Positions 26,243 to 35,669 of a stretch of DNA of 41,040 bases are shown here, piece by piece; position 1 is the stretch's first letter; every line of letters begins with the position of its first letter. Where the stretch lies: positions 1-41,040 of the forward strand of contig CAIMMO010000038.1 of NCBI GenBank assembly GCA_903842595.1. The letters run 5' to 3'. Below the pieces are notes generated by a model. It was not told where the DNA came from, ran no database searches, and saw nothing but the letters and a program-made list of their open reading frames with translations. This DNA comes from an uncultured Alphaproteobacteria bacterium. Lineage in GTDB: Bacteria > Pseudomonadota > Alphaproteobacteria > Caulobacterales > Hyphomonadaceae. The translations under genes were made by a program, and so were the position numbers.

Positions 26243-28611
26243 GCCGGGCGCCCCGACCCCCCCAAAAACCAACAAGGACTCCCCCGAGAGAGGGTCCGCC
26301 CACCCGCGAGATCGTCCTCGACTATCTCGCCAGGAACCCGACCCACGGCGCCAAGCGCGATATCGCGCGCGGCCTCGACGTGTCCACCGAGCACAAACCC
26401 GAACTGCGCCGCATCCTTAACGAGCTGGAAGCCGAAGGCGCGCTGGTGCGCACAGCAAAGCGGGCCTTCTCGCCGGCCGAACAACCTCCGCCCACCGGCA
26501 TCGTGCGCTTCGAACGCATCGACCGTGACGGCGAGCTGATCGGGCGCGCCATGGGCAAGGACGGTCCGTTCGGACCCGACATCATCTTTGCGGGCCCCTC
26601 GGGCGCCAATCATCGCAAGGGCGGGATCCCGCTGGCGCTTGGCGTCGGCGAGCGCGCGCTCTGCAAGATCGAGAAGGGGCGCGATGGCGTCTGGAAAGCG
26701 CGGGCGATCAAGAAGATCGACGCAGCGCCAGAAACATCCCTGATCGGCGTCTATCGCGCCAATCGCTATGGCGGCACGGTCGAGCCGACGTCGCGCAAGG
26801 AAAAGTCCGAATTCATCATCGAGAAGGGCGACGCCCGCAACGCGCAGGATGGCGACATCGTGCGTATCCAGGCACGCCCGGCCCGCGGCTATGGCCCGCG
26901 CCGTGCGAGCATCGTGGAAGTGATCGGCCGGCTGGATGACCCACGCGCTGCGTCGATCATCGCGATGCATACGCACGGCGTACCGGATGAATTCCCTGAA
27001 CAGGTGATCGAGGAGGCCAACAAGGCCAGACCGGCGCAATCACCGCGCGAGGACCTCACCCGCATTCCGCTGATCACCATCGATCCGGAAGACGCACGCG
27101 ACCATGACGACGCCGTCTATGCCGAGGCCGACGGCCATGGCGGGTGGCGCGTGATCGTGGCCATCGCCGATGTCGCAGCCTATGTGCGCGTCGGCACGGC
27201 GCTGGATCGCGAAGCCTATCGGCGCGGGAACTCAACCTATTTCCCGGACCGCGTCTCGCCCATGCTGCCAGAACACCTGTCGGCGGACCTCTGCTCACTG
27301 AAGGAAGGCGAGCTGCGCGAGACATTTGCAGTCGAGATCTTCTTCAATTCCGGTGGCCACAAGACGAAGCATCGGTTCATCCGCGGCAAGATGCGGTCGG
27401 CGGCGAAGCTCTCTTACCGCCAGGCGCAGGACGCGATCGACGGCAACCCCGACGACAAGACCCAGCCGCTGCTGGAGCAAGTACTCAAGCCGCTATGGGC
27501 CGCATACCGCACTGTCTCGAAAGCCCGCGACCAGCGCGCGCCGCTGGACCTCGACCTTCCGGAGCGTCGCGTGCGCATCGGCGAGGACGGCAAGATCGCC
27601 TCGATCAGCCTGCGCGAGCGTTTCGACGCGCACCGCCTGATCGAAGAGTTCATGATCCAGGCCAACGTCTGCGCCGCTGAAACGCTGGAGGACAAGCGCA
27701 CGCCGCTCGTCTACCGCGTCCACGAGGAGCCGAGTGAGGAAAAGGTCAACACGCTCGCCAACTTCCTGCCGACGATCGGCCTGAAATGGACGCGCGGCGA
27801 GACGATCACCGGCCAGCGGTTTAACCGGCTTCTTGCGGAAGTCCGCGCCTCCGAAAACGAGCACCTCGTCAACGAGATGGTTCTGCGCACGCAGGCACAG
27901 GCCCGCTACGCGCATGCGAACCTCGGCCACTTCGGCCTCAACCTCCTGAAGTACGCGCACTTCACCTCACCGATCCGCCGCTACTCCGACCTCATCGTCC
28001 ACCGCGCCCTCATCCGTGCGCTTGGCCTGGGACAGGACGGCATGTCGGACAATGATGCGGTGCGGCTCGAAGAAATGGCCGAGCACGTCACGATGACCGA
28101 GCGCCGGTCCATGGCGGCCGAGCGTGAAGCGACTGACCGCTATCTCGCGATCTACATGGCAGACCGTATTGGCGCGATCTTCGATGCCCGCATCGCAGGC
28201 GTGACGCGTGCAGGCCTGTTCGTTCGTCTCGCCGAGAATGGCGCGGACGGCTTCATCCCCGCCTCACGCCTGTCCGAGGAATACTGGGTCCACGATGATC
28301 GCAGCGCGGCGCTCGTCGCTCAGCGGTCCGGCCAGCGTTACGAGATGGGCATGAATGTGCAGGTCAAGCTGATGGAGGCGACGCCGGTCAATGGCGGCCT
28401 GCTGTTCTCCATGCAGTCGCCCCCGCGTCCCCGCCGGAAGGACCTGAAGATGCCAGAGCGTGAGGCACGCTTCGAGCGCTCGGGTCCGGCTCGCAAACGC
28501 CCGGCCGATGGCGGCGGTCGCCCGCCCGGCATCCGTCACGCGTCTCAGCCCGGGGGAGGCGGCAAGGGCAAGCCCAGCTACGGCAAGAACAAGAAACGCA
28601 AAGGCAGATAG
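26239..28611 (+). CDS. rnr: Ribonuclease R
   Basis: The 790-residue 3'-5' exoribonuclease degrades structured RNA. A winged-helix N-domain (about residues 22-75) precedes cold-shock-like domains. The RNB catalytic domain starts around residue 280 with DPEDARDHDDAVYAE, whose Asp residues bind magnesium, and includes HFTSPIRRYSDLIVHRAL. An S1 domain lies near residues 645-725. The C-terminal 60 residues are basic and low-complexity (ending KNKKRKGR). Coupled to topA by an ATGA overlap. Confidence 0.96.
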   Translation: MSRAPRPPQKPTRTPPREGPPTREIVLDYLARNPTHGAKRDIARGLDVSTEHKPELRRILNELEAEGALVRTAKRAFSPAEQPPPTGIVRFERIDRDGELIGRAMGKDGPFGPDIIFAGPSGANHRKGGIPLALGVGERALCKIEKGRDGVWKARAIKKIDAAPETSLIGVYRANRYGGTVEPTSRKEKSEFIIEKGDARNAQDGDIVRIQARPARGYGPRRASIVEVIGRLDDPRAASIIAMHTHGVPDEFPEQVIEEANKARPAQSPREDLTRIPLITIDPEDARDHDDAVYAEADGHGGWRVIVAIADVAAYVRVGTALDREAYRRGNSTYFPDRVSPMLPEHLSADLCSLKEGELRETFAVEIFFNSGGHKTKHRFIRGKMRSAAKLSYRQAQDAIDGNPDDKTQPLLEQVLKPLWAAYRTVSKARDQRAPLDLDLPERRVRIGEDGKIASISLRERFDAHRLIEEFMIQANVCAAETLEDKRTPLVYRVHEEPSEEKVNTLANFLPTIGLKWTRGETITGQRFNRLLAEVRASENEHLVNEMVLRTQAQARYAHANLGHFGLNLLKYAHFTSPIRRYSDLIVHRALIRALGLGQDGMSDNDAVRLEEMAEHVTMTERRSMAAEREATDRYLAIYMADRIGAIFDARIAGVTRAGLFVRLAENGADGFIPASRLSEEYWVHDDRSAALVAQRSGQRYEMGMNVQVKLMEATPVNGGLLFSMQSPPRPRRKDLKMPEREARFERSGPARKRPADGGGRPPGIRHASQPGGGGKGKPSYGKNKKRKGR

Positions 28612-28667
28612 GCCGGTGAGGCCGCACCGCCGTTGACTGAATCTCCGGACGGGTCCAACTCAAAAGC

Positions 28668-29447
28668 ATGACCAGGCCGTTCGATCCGGATGACGATCCC
28701 GCGCAGGAGGCTGCCGCCAAGGCAGCCGCCGCGAGAAGCTTGAGCGAAGATGACCTGCTTCGCGAGGACCCCGCCAATCTGGTTGCCAATCCCGCGACGC
28801 CACGCGATGCAGCCACGCTGATCCTCTACCGCCAGACCTCCGACGGGCCGCGCATACTGATGGGGTGCCGGTCCGAAGGGCATGACTTCATGCCGAACAA
28901 ATATGTCTTCCCGGGCGGCCGCGTCGACGACGAAGACGAACTGGTCCCGGCGCTCACCGAGCTGGCGGAAGGCGAGGACACCATCGTGAAGATCGGCGCT
29001 GCCCGCGCGACGCGCGCCTTCCCGCTGACAGCCGTGCGCGAAGTGTTCGAGGAGACCGGCCTCATCGTTGGCCGCTCGGCTGCCGGCTTTGCAGGCGTCC
29101 CGGCTGCATGGTCGGGCTATTTCGGACAGGGCGCCGCGCCCTGCCTCGCCAATTTCCGCTTTCTGGGCCGCGCGATCACCCCGCCCATGCGCCACAAGCG
29201 GTTCGACGCCCGCTTCTTCATGGCGGACGCCGACGACGCCCTGATCGACGACCGTCCACCCATCGACGGCCGCGAGCTAGCCGACCTCCGCTGGTTCACC
29301 CTGCCCGAGGTCGCCCAGCTGGATCTTCCCAACGTGACCCGCTTCGTTATTGCCGAGGTCGAAGCCCGGCTGGTGAAGCGGGAGGCCCTGAAGCCATTCC
29401 ACCTCTACTGGACCCAGGACGGGCATGTGCGCGAGCGTCTCGGCTGA
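28668..29447 (+). CDS. NUDIX hydrolase
   Basis: The 259-residue protein has a NUDIX fold that cleaves nucleoside diphosphates linked to another group. The box is split by an insertion: YVFPGGRVDDED comes first and AVREVFEETGLIVG follows about 35 residues later. The REVFEETGL metal-binding core is intact. The long insert and larger size resemble the NUDT7/NUDT19-like group, where CoA derivatives are substrates, but that is only a suggestion. It lies 56 bases after rnr, probably in the same unit. Confidence 0.88.
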   Translation: MTRPFDPDDDPAQEAAAKAAAARSLSEDDLLREDPANLVANPATPRDAATLILYRQTSDGPRILMGCRSEGHDFMPNKYVFPGGRVDDEDELVPALTELAEGEDTIVKIGAARATRAFPLTAVREVFEETGLIVGRSAAGFAGVPAAWSGYFGQGAAPCLANFRFLGRAITPPMRHKRFDARFFMADADDALIDDRPPIDGRELADLRWFTLPEVAQLDLPNVTRFVIAEVEARLVKREALKPFHLYWTQDGHVRERLG

Positions 29448-29486
29448 GGCCAAAACGCCAATAAATCAACAAATTGCCGCCCCCGC

Positions 29487-29515
29487 TTGACTTCATCGCC
29501 GCGCGCCTGTCTAAG
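29487..29515 (+). promoter_or_regulatory. Candidate sigma-70 promoter of rpmG
   Basis: TTGACT (29487-29492), a 17-base spacer and TCTAAG (29510-29515) lie 37 bases before the rpmG ATG. Spacing is ideal and the -35 strong; the -10 is moderate. Confidence 0.45.
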
Positions 29516-29552
29516 CACGCTTCCGAATTTGCAGACCAGTCCGAGACCGACC

Positions 29553-29720
29553 ATGGCCAAGCCAGCAACCATCAAGATCCGCCTGAACTCGTCGGCCGAC
29601 ACGGGTTTCTTCTATGTCACCAAGAAGAACCCCCGCACGCAGACTGAAAAACTCGTCCTGAAGAAGTACGACCCGGTCGTGCGCAAGCATGTCGAGTTCA
29701 AGGAAGGCAAGATCAAGTAG
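29553..29720 (+). CDS. rpmG: Large ribosomal subunit protein bL33
   Basis: The 55-residue protein matches bacterial L33: [20 protein letters not shown] at the start, [21 protein letters not shown] and a basic C-terminus EFKEGKIK. It lacks the paired zinc-binding cysteines, so it is the zinc-free form. It has its own candidate promoter and a strong terminator 32 bases after the stop. Confidence 0.97.
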   Translation: MAKPATIKIRLNSSADTGFFYVTKKNPRTQTEKLVLKKYDPVVRKHVEFKEGKIK

Positions 29721-29751
29721 GGCTTCCTCCCGATCGGGAAGAACAGAATCG

Positions 29752-29782
29752 AAAAGGCCCGGAGCGATGCTCCGGGCCTTTT
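29752..29782. terminator. Bidirectional rho-independent terminator
   Basis: AAAAGGCCCGGAGC and its exact complement GCTCCGGGCCTTTT form a 14-base stem around GAT. The A-run on one side and T-run on the other let it serve both rpmG (plus) and gcd (minus), whose stop lies 12 bases away. Confidence 0.92.
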
Positions 29783-29793
29783 GCTTTTGGCCT

Positions 29794-32589
29794 CTACTGC
29801 GCCCCGTCCGGCAGGGCGTAAGCGATGACATAGCCACCCTGCGGATCAGGCGAACCGGCGTCAGCCGCCGACACGCGCGGGTAGCGCCAGCCGGGCGTCG
29901 GCACCGTTATCACGACGTACTGCTTCCCGTTCTTGCCCACATAGCTCATGGGCGTGGCGTGGGCGCTGGCCGGAAGTGCAGCCTCCCATTTGACCTCGCC
30001 ATTGCGCAGGTCGAAGGCCCGGAAGGTGGCGTCCATGGCGCCGCCGTGGAAGATCAGCCCACCACGCGTGGTCATGTTGCCAGCCTGCACCGGAGTTCCC
30101 ACCTGCGTTGGCAGGCCGAGCGCGATGCCGAACGGACCGCTATCCTTCAGCGAGCCGATGCCGCGCTTCCACAGCAGCCTGTTGGTGTTGAGGTCGATGA
30201 CGCCGATCTGGCTGAAGGGTGGCTCGAAGCACGGAAGGTCAGTCGACACGCTGAAGAAGGGCAGCGGCAGACGCCACTCCGACATGAACGGCGCCGTATC
30301 GCCTCGGTAAAGCACGCGGTCCTGGTCGAAGCGCGCCGCGTGCGCCTTGGCTTCCGGGCTTTGCTGGCGTCCGCCAGCGCCGCCGGGGCCTCCAGCAGGA
30401 GGCGTCGCCGGCCCTGCGTGATCGTCCTTGGCAGCAGCAGCCGCGCGCCGTTCCGCGTTTGCCTTCTGCATCGCTGCGCGGTCTTCAACGCTGCGCAGCA
30501 CGATGCGGTTGCCCATCAGCATGGGCGCGCCGATCAGAAGGCCATTATCGGGATCGACTGAAACGGACCCCCAGTTGAAGCCGCCTGCGTTGCCCGGATA
30601 CTGGAAACTGCCGCCCCAGCTATCCTCAGCCTGGCCGTAGCCGCCGCCGCCGCGCATGGGCGGGGTGAAGTGTCCCTCATAGCGCATCTTCTTGAACTCG
30701 ATCCGGCAATGGAGCAGGTCGAGCGGGGTCAGCCCCCACATGTCTTTCTCGACCCGGTCGTCGCGGAAGTGCGGCAGGGGTGAGAAAGGCTGCGTCGCGG
30801 TGACGAATTCGCCTTTCTCCGGGTTCTGCGGCACATCCATCTCCGGCGTGTCGTAGATCGGCACGCCCGTGCGGCGGTCGAGCAGGAAGATCTCGCCGCG
30901 CTTGGTGGGCTGCGCGACGGCGGGGATCAGTTCGCCCTCGCCATTCTTGCGGATGTCGACAAGCACGGGTTGCGATGGCGCATCGTAATCCCAGATGTCG
31001 CGATGGACTGTCTGGTAGACCCACCGACGCTGTCCCGTTGCGGCGTCGATAGCGACGACTGCCGCGGAGTTCTCTTCCGCCTCCTTGGAGCGAAGATCGC
31101 CGTCGAAATAGTCCGGCGATGAGTTGCCTGTTGGTGCGTAGATCAGGTTAAGCACCGGATCGTAAGCGGTGTTGGACCACACGTTCGGCGTGCCGCGCGT
31201 GTATTCGCCACCCTCGTCGGGAAGGCCCTGATAACCTGGATTGCCCATGTCCCATGCCCAGGCGAACTGGCCCGTGATGGCGTCATAGGCGCGGAGCACG
31301 CCCGAAGGATTGCCGATCTGCTGGTTGTCGGTCACCCAGCCGCCAACCACGATCTTGTCTCCCGCAACAAGCGGCGTCGATGTCACCATGAAGTTGCCCA
31401 GCGGCGAGTAGCCAAGACCCGAGACAAGGTTCACCTCGCCGTCGAATCCAAAGGACGCGCAGCGGCGGCCAGTGAGCGCATCCACAGCGATCAGGCGAGC
31501 GTCCACCGTTCCCGTGACGACCCGCTTGGCGCATTCGCCAGCATAAGTCGCCGGAGCCTCGTGATACCCGACGCCGCGGCATGTTCTTGCGAACGTTGAG
31601 CCATTGGCAAGGCCGCCGGGCACGTTGGTCTTGGTGTCGTGGCGCCAGCGTTCTTCACCGGTATCGGAATCGACAGCGATCAGCGTGTTGCCGGCCGTGC
31701 AGATGTAGACAAGCCCATTGGCCATCTGCGGCGTCTGCTTGAAGTCGTAGGCGACGCCGGTGCGGAATTCCCAGGCCTTCTCAAGCTTGGCGACGTTGCC
31801 GACATTGATCTGGTCGATCTGGGCGAAGCGCTGTCCGCTCGACACGCCGCCATAATGGCGCCAGTCGGTGACGGCAGGCCCGGCGGCGACGGCATTCCTG
31901 GTGCCCTCGACGACCGGGTAGGCCTGGAACGCTGCAACAGCGAGGAGCAGCCCCGCTGCAAGGCTGGCAAAGCCGGGCCAGCGGCCGCCCGCGTAGAGGG
32001 GCTGCTTTTCGCCCGTCTTCATTGCATTGCGATGCCATGGTGCAATGAACCACAGACCGAGCACGATCCATCCATCAAGGCGCGGCAGTAGCGCGAGAAA
32101 GTCGAGCCCCGTCTCCATGAACGCCCAGACGATCGTGCCGACTGTGATCACGGCAAACACTGTCGCCGAAAGCGGGTTACGCAGCATCAACAGCGCAGCA
32201 ACAACCGCCAGCGCGAGGCCGATCACCAGAAAGTAGAAATCCCCGCCCAGCGAGAACAGGATCCCGCCATACCAGATGTTGTAGGCGGCGATCACCGCCA
32301 GCAGCGCCGCGAAGGCGGTGTTCAGGCCAAGCTGGAGCGCCAGAGGCTCCTGCCTTCGAACCAGCACAACAGCGTGCGCCGTGGCAGCCGCAAACGCCAG
32401 AGCGGTGACAAAGTAGAACATCGCCGCGGTAAACATGCCGGAGTTCACCAGCGGCGGCAGCGGATTCGGATCGAACTGCGACGGCGGCGGCGCCGGAGGG
32501 ACCAGCGCCGCAACGCCTCCCCAGATCGCGATGATTGCAACAATGCCGTAAACGGCCGCAAACGCCCATGGGGCGACCCGCGAAGCCAT
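29794..32589 (-). CDS. gcd: Membrane-bound PQQ-dependent glucose dehydrogenase
   Basis: The 931-residue quinoprotein oxidises glucose to gluconolactone in the periplasm and passes electrons to ubiquinone. About five N-terminal membrane helices (residues 1-215) anchor a large PQQ beta-propeller domain that begins near TDWRHYGGVSSGQRFAQIDQIN. Further typical segments are TGNSSPDYFDGDLR, WDYDAPSQPVLVDI and GGLIFHGGAMDATFRAFD. An Ala/Gly/Pro-rich low-complexity insert lies at about residues 725-765. The ATG at 32589 has AGGAG upstream. PQQ synthesis genes are not in this window. The product could use another sugar or polyol, but length and helices favour Gcd. Confidence 0.92.
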   Translation of the reverse strand: MASRVAPWAFAAVYGIVAIIAIWGGVAALVPPAPPPSQFDPNPLPPLVNSGMFTAAMFYFVTALAFAAATAHAVVLVRRQEPLALQLGLNTAFAALLAVIAAYNIWYGGILFSLGGDFYFLVIGLALAVVAALLMLRNPLSATVFAVITVGTIVWAFMETGLDFLALLPRLDGWIVLGLWFIAPWHRNAMKTGEKQPLYAGGRWPGFASLAAGLLLAVAAFQAYPVVEGTRNAVAAGPAVTDWRHYGGVSSGQRFAQIDQINVGNVAKLEKAWEFRTGVAYDFKQTPQMANGLVYICTAGNTLIAVDSDTGEERWRHDTKTNVPGGLANGSTFARTCRGVGYHEAPATYAGECAKRVVTGTVDARLIAVDALTGRRCASFGFDGEVNLVSGLGYSPLGNFMVTSTPLVAGDKIVVGGWVTDNQQIGNPSGVLRAYDAITGQFAWAWDMGNPGYQGLPDEGGEYTRGTPNVWSNTAYDPVLNLIYAPTGNSSPDYFDGDLRSKEAEENSAAVVAIDAATGQRRWVYQTVHRDIWDYDAPSQPVLVDIRKNGEGELIPAVAQPTKRGEIFLLDRRTGVPIYDTPEMDVPQNPEKGEFVTATQPFSPLPHFRDDRVEKDMWGLTPLDLLHCRIEFKKMRYEGHFTPPMRGGGGYGQAEDSWGGSFQYPGNAGGFNWGSVSVDPDNGLLIGAPMLMGNRIVLRSVEDRAAMQKANAERRAAAAAKDDHAGPATPPAGGPGGAGGRQQSPEAKAHAARFDQDRVLYRGDTAPFMSEWRLPLPFFSVSTDLPCFEPPFSQIGVIDLNTNRLLWKRGIGSLKDSGPFGIALGLPTQVGTPVQAGNMTTRGGLIFHGGAMDATFRAFDLRNGEVKWEAALPASAHATPMSYVGKNGKQYVVITVPTPGWRYPRVSAADAGSPDPQGGYVIAYALPDGAQ

Positions 32590-32761
32590 GCTCTCCTCCC
32601 GTTTAGACCTTGTGCCCTCGCCCAACCCCGGCGGGACCGGCCCTTTGCGTCAGACTAGCGCCTTGGAACCCAGCATGCAAAGCCGGTTAGTGGCGCGGCA
32701 AACGGCCCTTCTCTCCGGGGCATGGGTCACAAGCGCGTGCACGGGTCACGCTTTGCGCGTG

Positions 32762-34360
32762 TCAGGCGAACGGCCTGATCGGCTCGCACTTGTGCTCGGC
32801 ATAGACAGTCTCGTCGTCCGCCTCCACCAGCCGCACTTCATACCCCCACAGGTCGGCAAGATGCTGCAGAACGCGGTCCGTGTCCTTCTCCTCGAGCGTC
32901 ACCCCCTCCATCACATTGTGGCGCAGTTCCAGCCGCCGGTCGCCGGCGAGATCGACATCCACCACCTGGATGTCCGGATCGCTGCGGGCGACATCGTACT
33001 TGCGCGCCAGCGCCCTGCGCACCTCGCGATAACCCCGCTCGTCATGGATGGCGGCCACCTCCATCTCGTCCTCGGCGTGGTCGTCAACGATGTGGAACAG
33101 TCCCATCTTCCGGATCAGATGAGGCGACAGGTATTGCGAGATGATGCTCTCGTCCCGGAAGTTGGCCCACACGTTCTTCAGCGTACCATAGGCATCGCCA
33201 TTGCCCGCGATGTCTGGAAACCATGAACGATCCTCGTCCGTTGGCGTCAGCGAGATCCGCTCGATATCCTGCATCATCGCAAAACCAAGCGCGTAAGGGT
33301 TGATCCCTGAATACCGGCGATCATCGAACTCCGGCTGCATCACCACGCTCGTATGGGCGTGCAGGAATTCCAGATATGATCCGTCGCTGATCTGCCCCTT
33401 CTCGTGCAGACGCGTCATGATGCGGTGGTGCGTCCACGTCGCACAGCCCTCGTTCATCATCTTGGTCTGGCGCTGCGGGTAGAAATACTGCGCGATCAGC
33501 CGGATGATGCGGAGAATTTCCCGCTGCCACCCCTGAAGCCGAGGCGCCGTCTTCTCGAGGAAGTAAAGGATATTCTCCTCGGGCAGTTTCAATATTGCCT
33601 TGCGGCGTTCCTCATCAATCTTCTTCTTGGTCGCCGGCTTCCTGTCCTTGGCCTGCGGCACCGTGCGCCACAAGTCGTTGAACAGCGCCTCGCCATGCGC
33701 CCGGCGTTCCTTCTCGCGCCGCTCCTCGGTTGCAAGGTCCATCGAGCGCTTGCCGGGATAGCGGTGAACCCCGTGGCTCTGCAGCGCATGCGCCGCATCG
33801 ATCAGCCGCTCCACAGCTTCGAGGCCATATCGCTCCTCGCATTTGGCGATGTAGGCCTTGGCGAACGAGAGATAGTCCGCAATCCCGCTCGCATCGGTCC
33901 ACTGCCGGAACACATAGTTGTTCTTGAAGAAGTGGTTATGACCCATCGCCGCGTGGGCCAGCACCAGTGTCTGCATCGTCGCGGAGTTCTCTTCCATGAT
34001 GTAGCAGATACACGGGTCGGAGTTGATGACGATCTCGTAGGCCAGCCCCTGATAGCCCTTGTTGTACATCATCTGGTTACGGGCGAAGTCCTTGCCGAAA
34101 CTCCAGTGCTTGTAGAAAAGCGGCATGCCGACGCTGGAATAAGCGTCGAGCATCTGCTCGGACGTGATCACCTCGATCTGCGTGCGATAGGTATCGAGCC
34201 CGAGCTCGCCCTCGCCGATCTCACGCACCGCATCGAAGATCCGGCTGAGCGTTTCGAAATTCCAGTCCGGTCCGTTGAACAGCAGGCTCGATGGCGCCGG
34301 AACCGGCGCCGTCACCAGCCTGGACTTCTTCTTCCGCGTCAGGACTGCGTCGTCGCTCAT
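32762..34360 (-). CDS. SpoVR family protein (YcgB-like)
   Basis: The 532-residue soluble protein matches the SpoVR/YcgB family: LLFNGPDWNFETL near the start, the long SVGMPLFYKHWSFGKDF segment, EENSATMQTLVLAHAAMGHNHFF and a MMNEGCATWTHHRIM motif that resembles a metal-binding HExxH-like site without matching it exactly. Biochemical function is unknown. It is the third gene of the prkA operon, one base after the DUF444 stop, an arrangement seen in many proteobacteria. Confidence 0.95.
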   Translation of the reverse strand: MSDDAVLTRKKKSRLVTAPVPAPSSLLFNGPDWNFETLSRIFDAVREIGEGELGLDTYRTQIEVITSEQMLDAYSSVGMPLFYKHWSFGKDFARNQMMYNKGYQGLAYEIVINSDPCICYIMEENSATMQTLVLAHAAMGHNHFFKNNYVFRQWTDASGIADYLSFAKAYIAKCEERYGLEAVERLIDAAHALQSHGVHRYPGKRSMDLATEERREKERRAHGEALFNDLWRTVPQAKDRKPATKKKIDEERRKAILKLPEENILYFLEKTAPRLQGWQREILRIIRLIAQYFYPQRQTKMMNEGCATWTHHRIMTRLHEKGQISDGSYLEFLHAHTSVVMQPEFDDRRYSGINPYALGFAMMQDIERISLTPTDEDRSWFPDIAGNGDAYGTLKNVWANFRDESIISQYLSPHLIRKMGLFHIVDDHAEDEMEVAAIHDERGYREVRRALARKYDVARSDPDIQVVDVDLAGDRRLELRHNVMEGVTLEEKDTDRVLQHLADLWGYEVRLVEADDETVYAEHKCEPIRPFA

Positions 34361-34361
34361 C

Positions 34362-35660
34362 TCAAGCCTCCGCTTCCGCCCCGGTCCCGCCGGCTCCCTC
34401 TTTCGCGAAGAGTTCGCGAAAGACGGGATAGATATCGCGGCGATGACTTACCTTGCGCATTGCCATGCGCTCGTCAGATGCCACCACCGGCGCGTAAGCG
34501 CGCCACAGAGATGACCCCTCACCGCCGCCATCGTCCCGCGAATGCCCGACCTCGAGATAGGCGTAGTACTGGCACAGCGGCAGGATGACGGACTTCAGCA
34601 GGTTGATCGTGTTGAGGTTGTCCATCGGCAGGTTGTCGCCATCGCTTGCCTGCGCGGCATAGATATTCCACTGATTTGCGGGGAAGCGATCCTGGACAAT
34701 GCGCGCCATCTCCTCCAACGCCGTCGACACGACCGTGCCGCCGCTCTCGCGCGCGTGGAAGAACGTCTCCTCGTCGACTTCTTTCGCTTCGTGGGTATGG
34801 CGAATGAAGACGACATCGACGCGCTTGTAGCGCCGCTTCAGGAACAGGTAGAGCAGCGAGTAGAAGCGCTTGGCCAGGTCCTTCATGTGCTCGTCCATGG
34901 AGCCGGACACGTCCATCAGACAGAACATCACCGCGCGCGCCACCGGTCGCGGAATCTGGTCATACCGCCGATACCGGACATCCAGCGGGTCGATGAACGG
35001 TACGACGCGCATCCGCGTCCGCTTGCGCTCCAGATCGGCCCGCAGGGCTGTGGCCTTGTCCTCCTGTCCGTCAAGCCCGTCGAGCCGCGCGATCTCCGCT
35101 TCCATCGCGGCGATGTCCTGCGGCCGCGGGCGGCCAAGCGCGGTCCGCCGCGACAGGGAATTGCGCATCGTGCGCGACACCGACAGCGACGAGGGCGGTC
35201 CGGACGATCGGAATCCCGCGCATACGGGCCTGGTCTCCTCGACGCCCATCACCTGGCGCTTGGCGAGGTCGGGAAGCTCGAGGTCTTCGAGGAACAGGTC
35301 GAGGAATTCCTCGTTGGACAGTGCGAAGCGAAAATCGTCCTCGCCCTCACCGTCCGCCGAAGCGCCAGATCCACCACCCTCTTCATCTGGCCGCTGGATG
35401 CCATCGCCGCGCACATACTTCTTGTTGCCCGGCAGCACATACTCGCGCTTGCCGCCCTGACTGCCCCGGCGAAGCACCGGCTCGCGCACCCCATCAGCCG
35501 GCACGACGATGTCGCCGCCCTTGTCGATGTCCTTGATCGACCGCTTTCCCGACGCCTCGCGGACGGCACGCCTCACCAGCGCGCGTGCGCGCCTTATGAA
35601 TCGCTGGCGGTTCGCCAGCGACTTGCCTCCCGGGTCCCGACGTCTGTCGATGATGTTCAT
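34362..35660 (-). CDS. DUF444 family protein (YeaH/YhbH)
   Basis: The 432-residue protein belongs to the YeaH/YhbH family. A von Willebrand A-like domain in the second half carries a MIDAS-like CLMDVSGSMDEHMKDLAKRF motif. The first half is basic and low-complexity with an acidic linker (GEGEDDFRF). It is usually encoded with PrkA and SpoVR and is probably a partner of the PrkA ATPase, as VWA proteins often are for AAA-type proteins. It starts nine bases after prkA. Confidence 0.95.
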   Translation of the reverse strand: MNIIDRRRDPGGKSLANRQRFIRRARALVRRAVREASGKRSIKDIDKGGDIVVPADGVREPVLRRGSQGGKREYVLPGNKKYVRGDGIQRPDEEGGGSGASADGEGEDDFRFALSNEEFLDLFLEDLELPDLAKRQVMGVEETRPVCAGFRSSGPPSSLSVSRTMRNSLSRRTALGRPRPQDIAAMEAEIARLDGLDGQEDKATALRADLERKRTRMRVVPFIDPLDVRYRRYDQIPRPVARAVMFCLMDVSGSMDEHMKDLAKRFYSLLYLFLKRRYKRVDVVFIRHTHEAKEVDEETFFHARESGGTVVSTALEEMARIVQDRFPANQWNIYAAQASDGDNLPMDNLNTINLLKSVILPLCQYYAYLEVGHSRDDGGGEGSSLWRAYAPVVASDERMAMRKVSHRRDIYPVFRELFAKEGAGGTGAEAEA

Positions 35661-35669
35661 GGGTAGGTC

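Noticed and set aside
25957..27039. Minus-strand open frame of 360 codons
   Set aside because: Antisense to the topA end and rnr; shadow of high-GC codon use.
33404..35666. Two long plus-strand frames opposite spoVR and DUF444
   Set aside because: Both are antisense to conserved family proteins and show no domain of their own.
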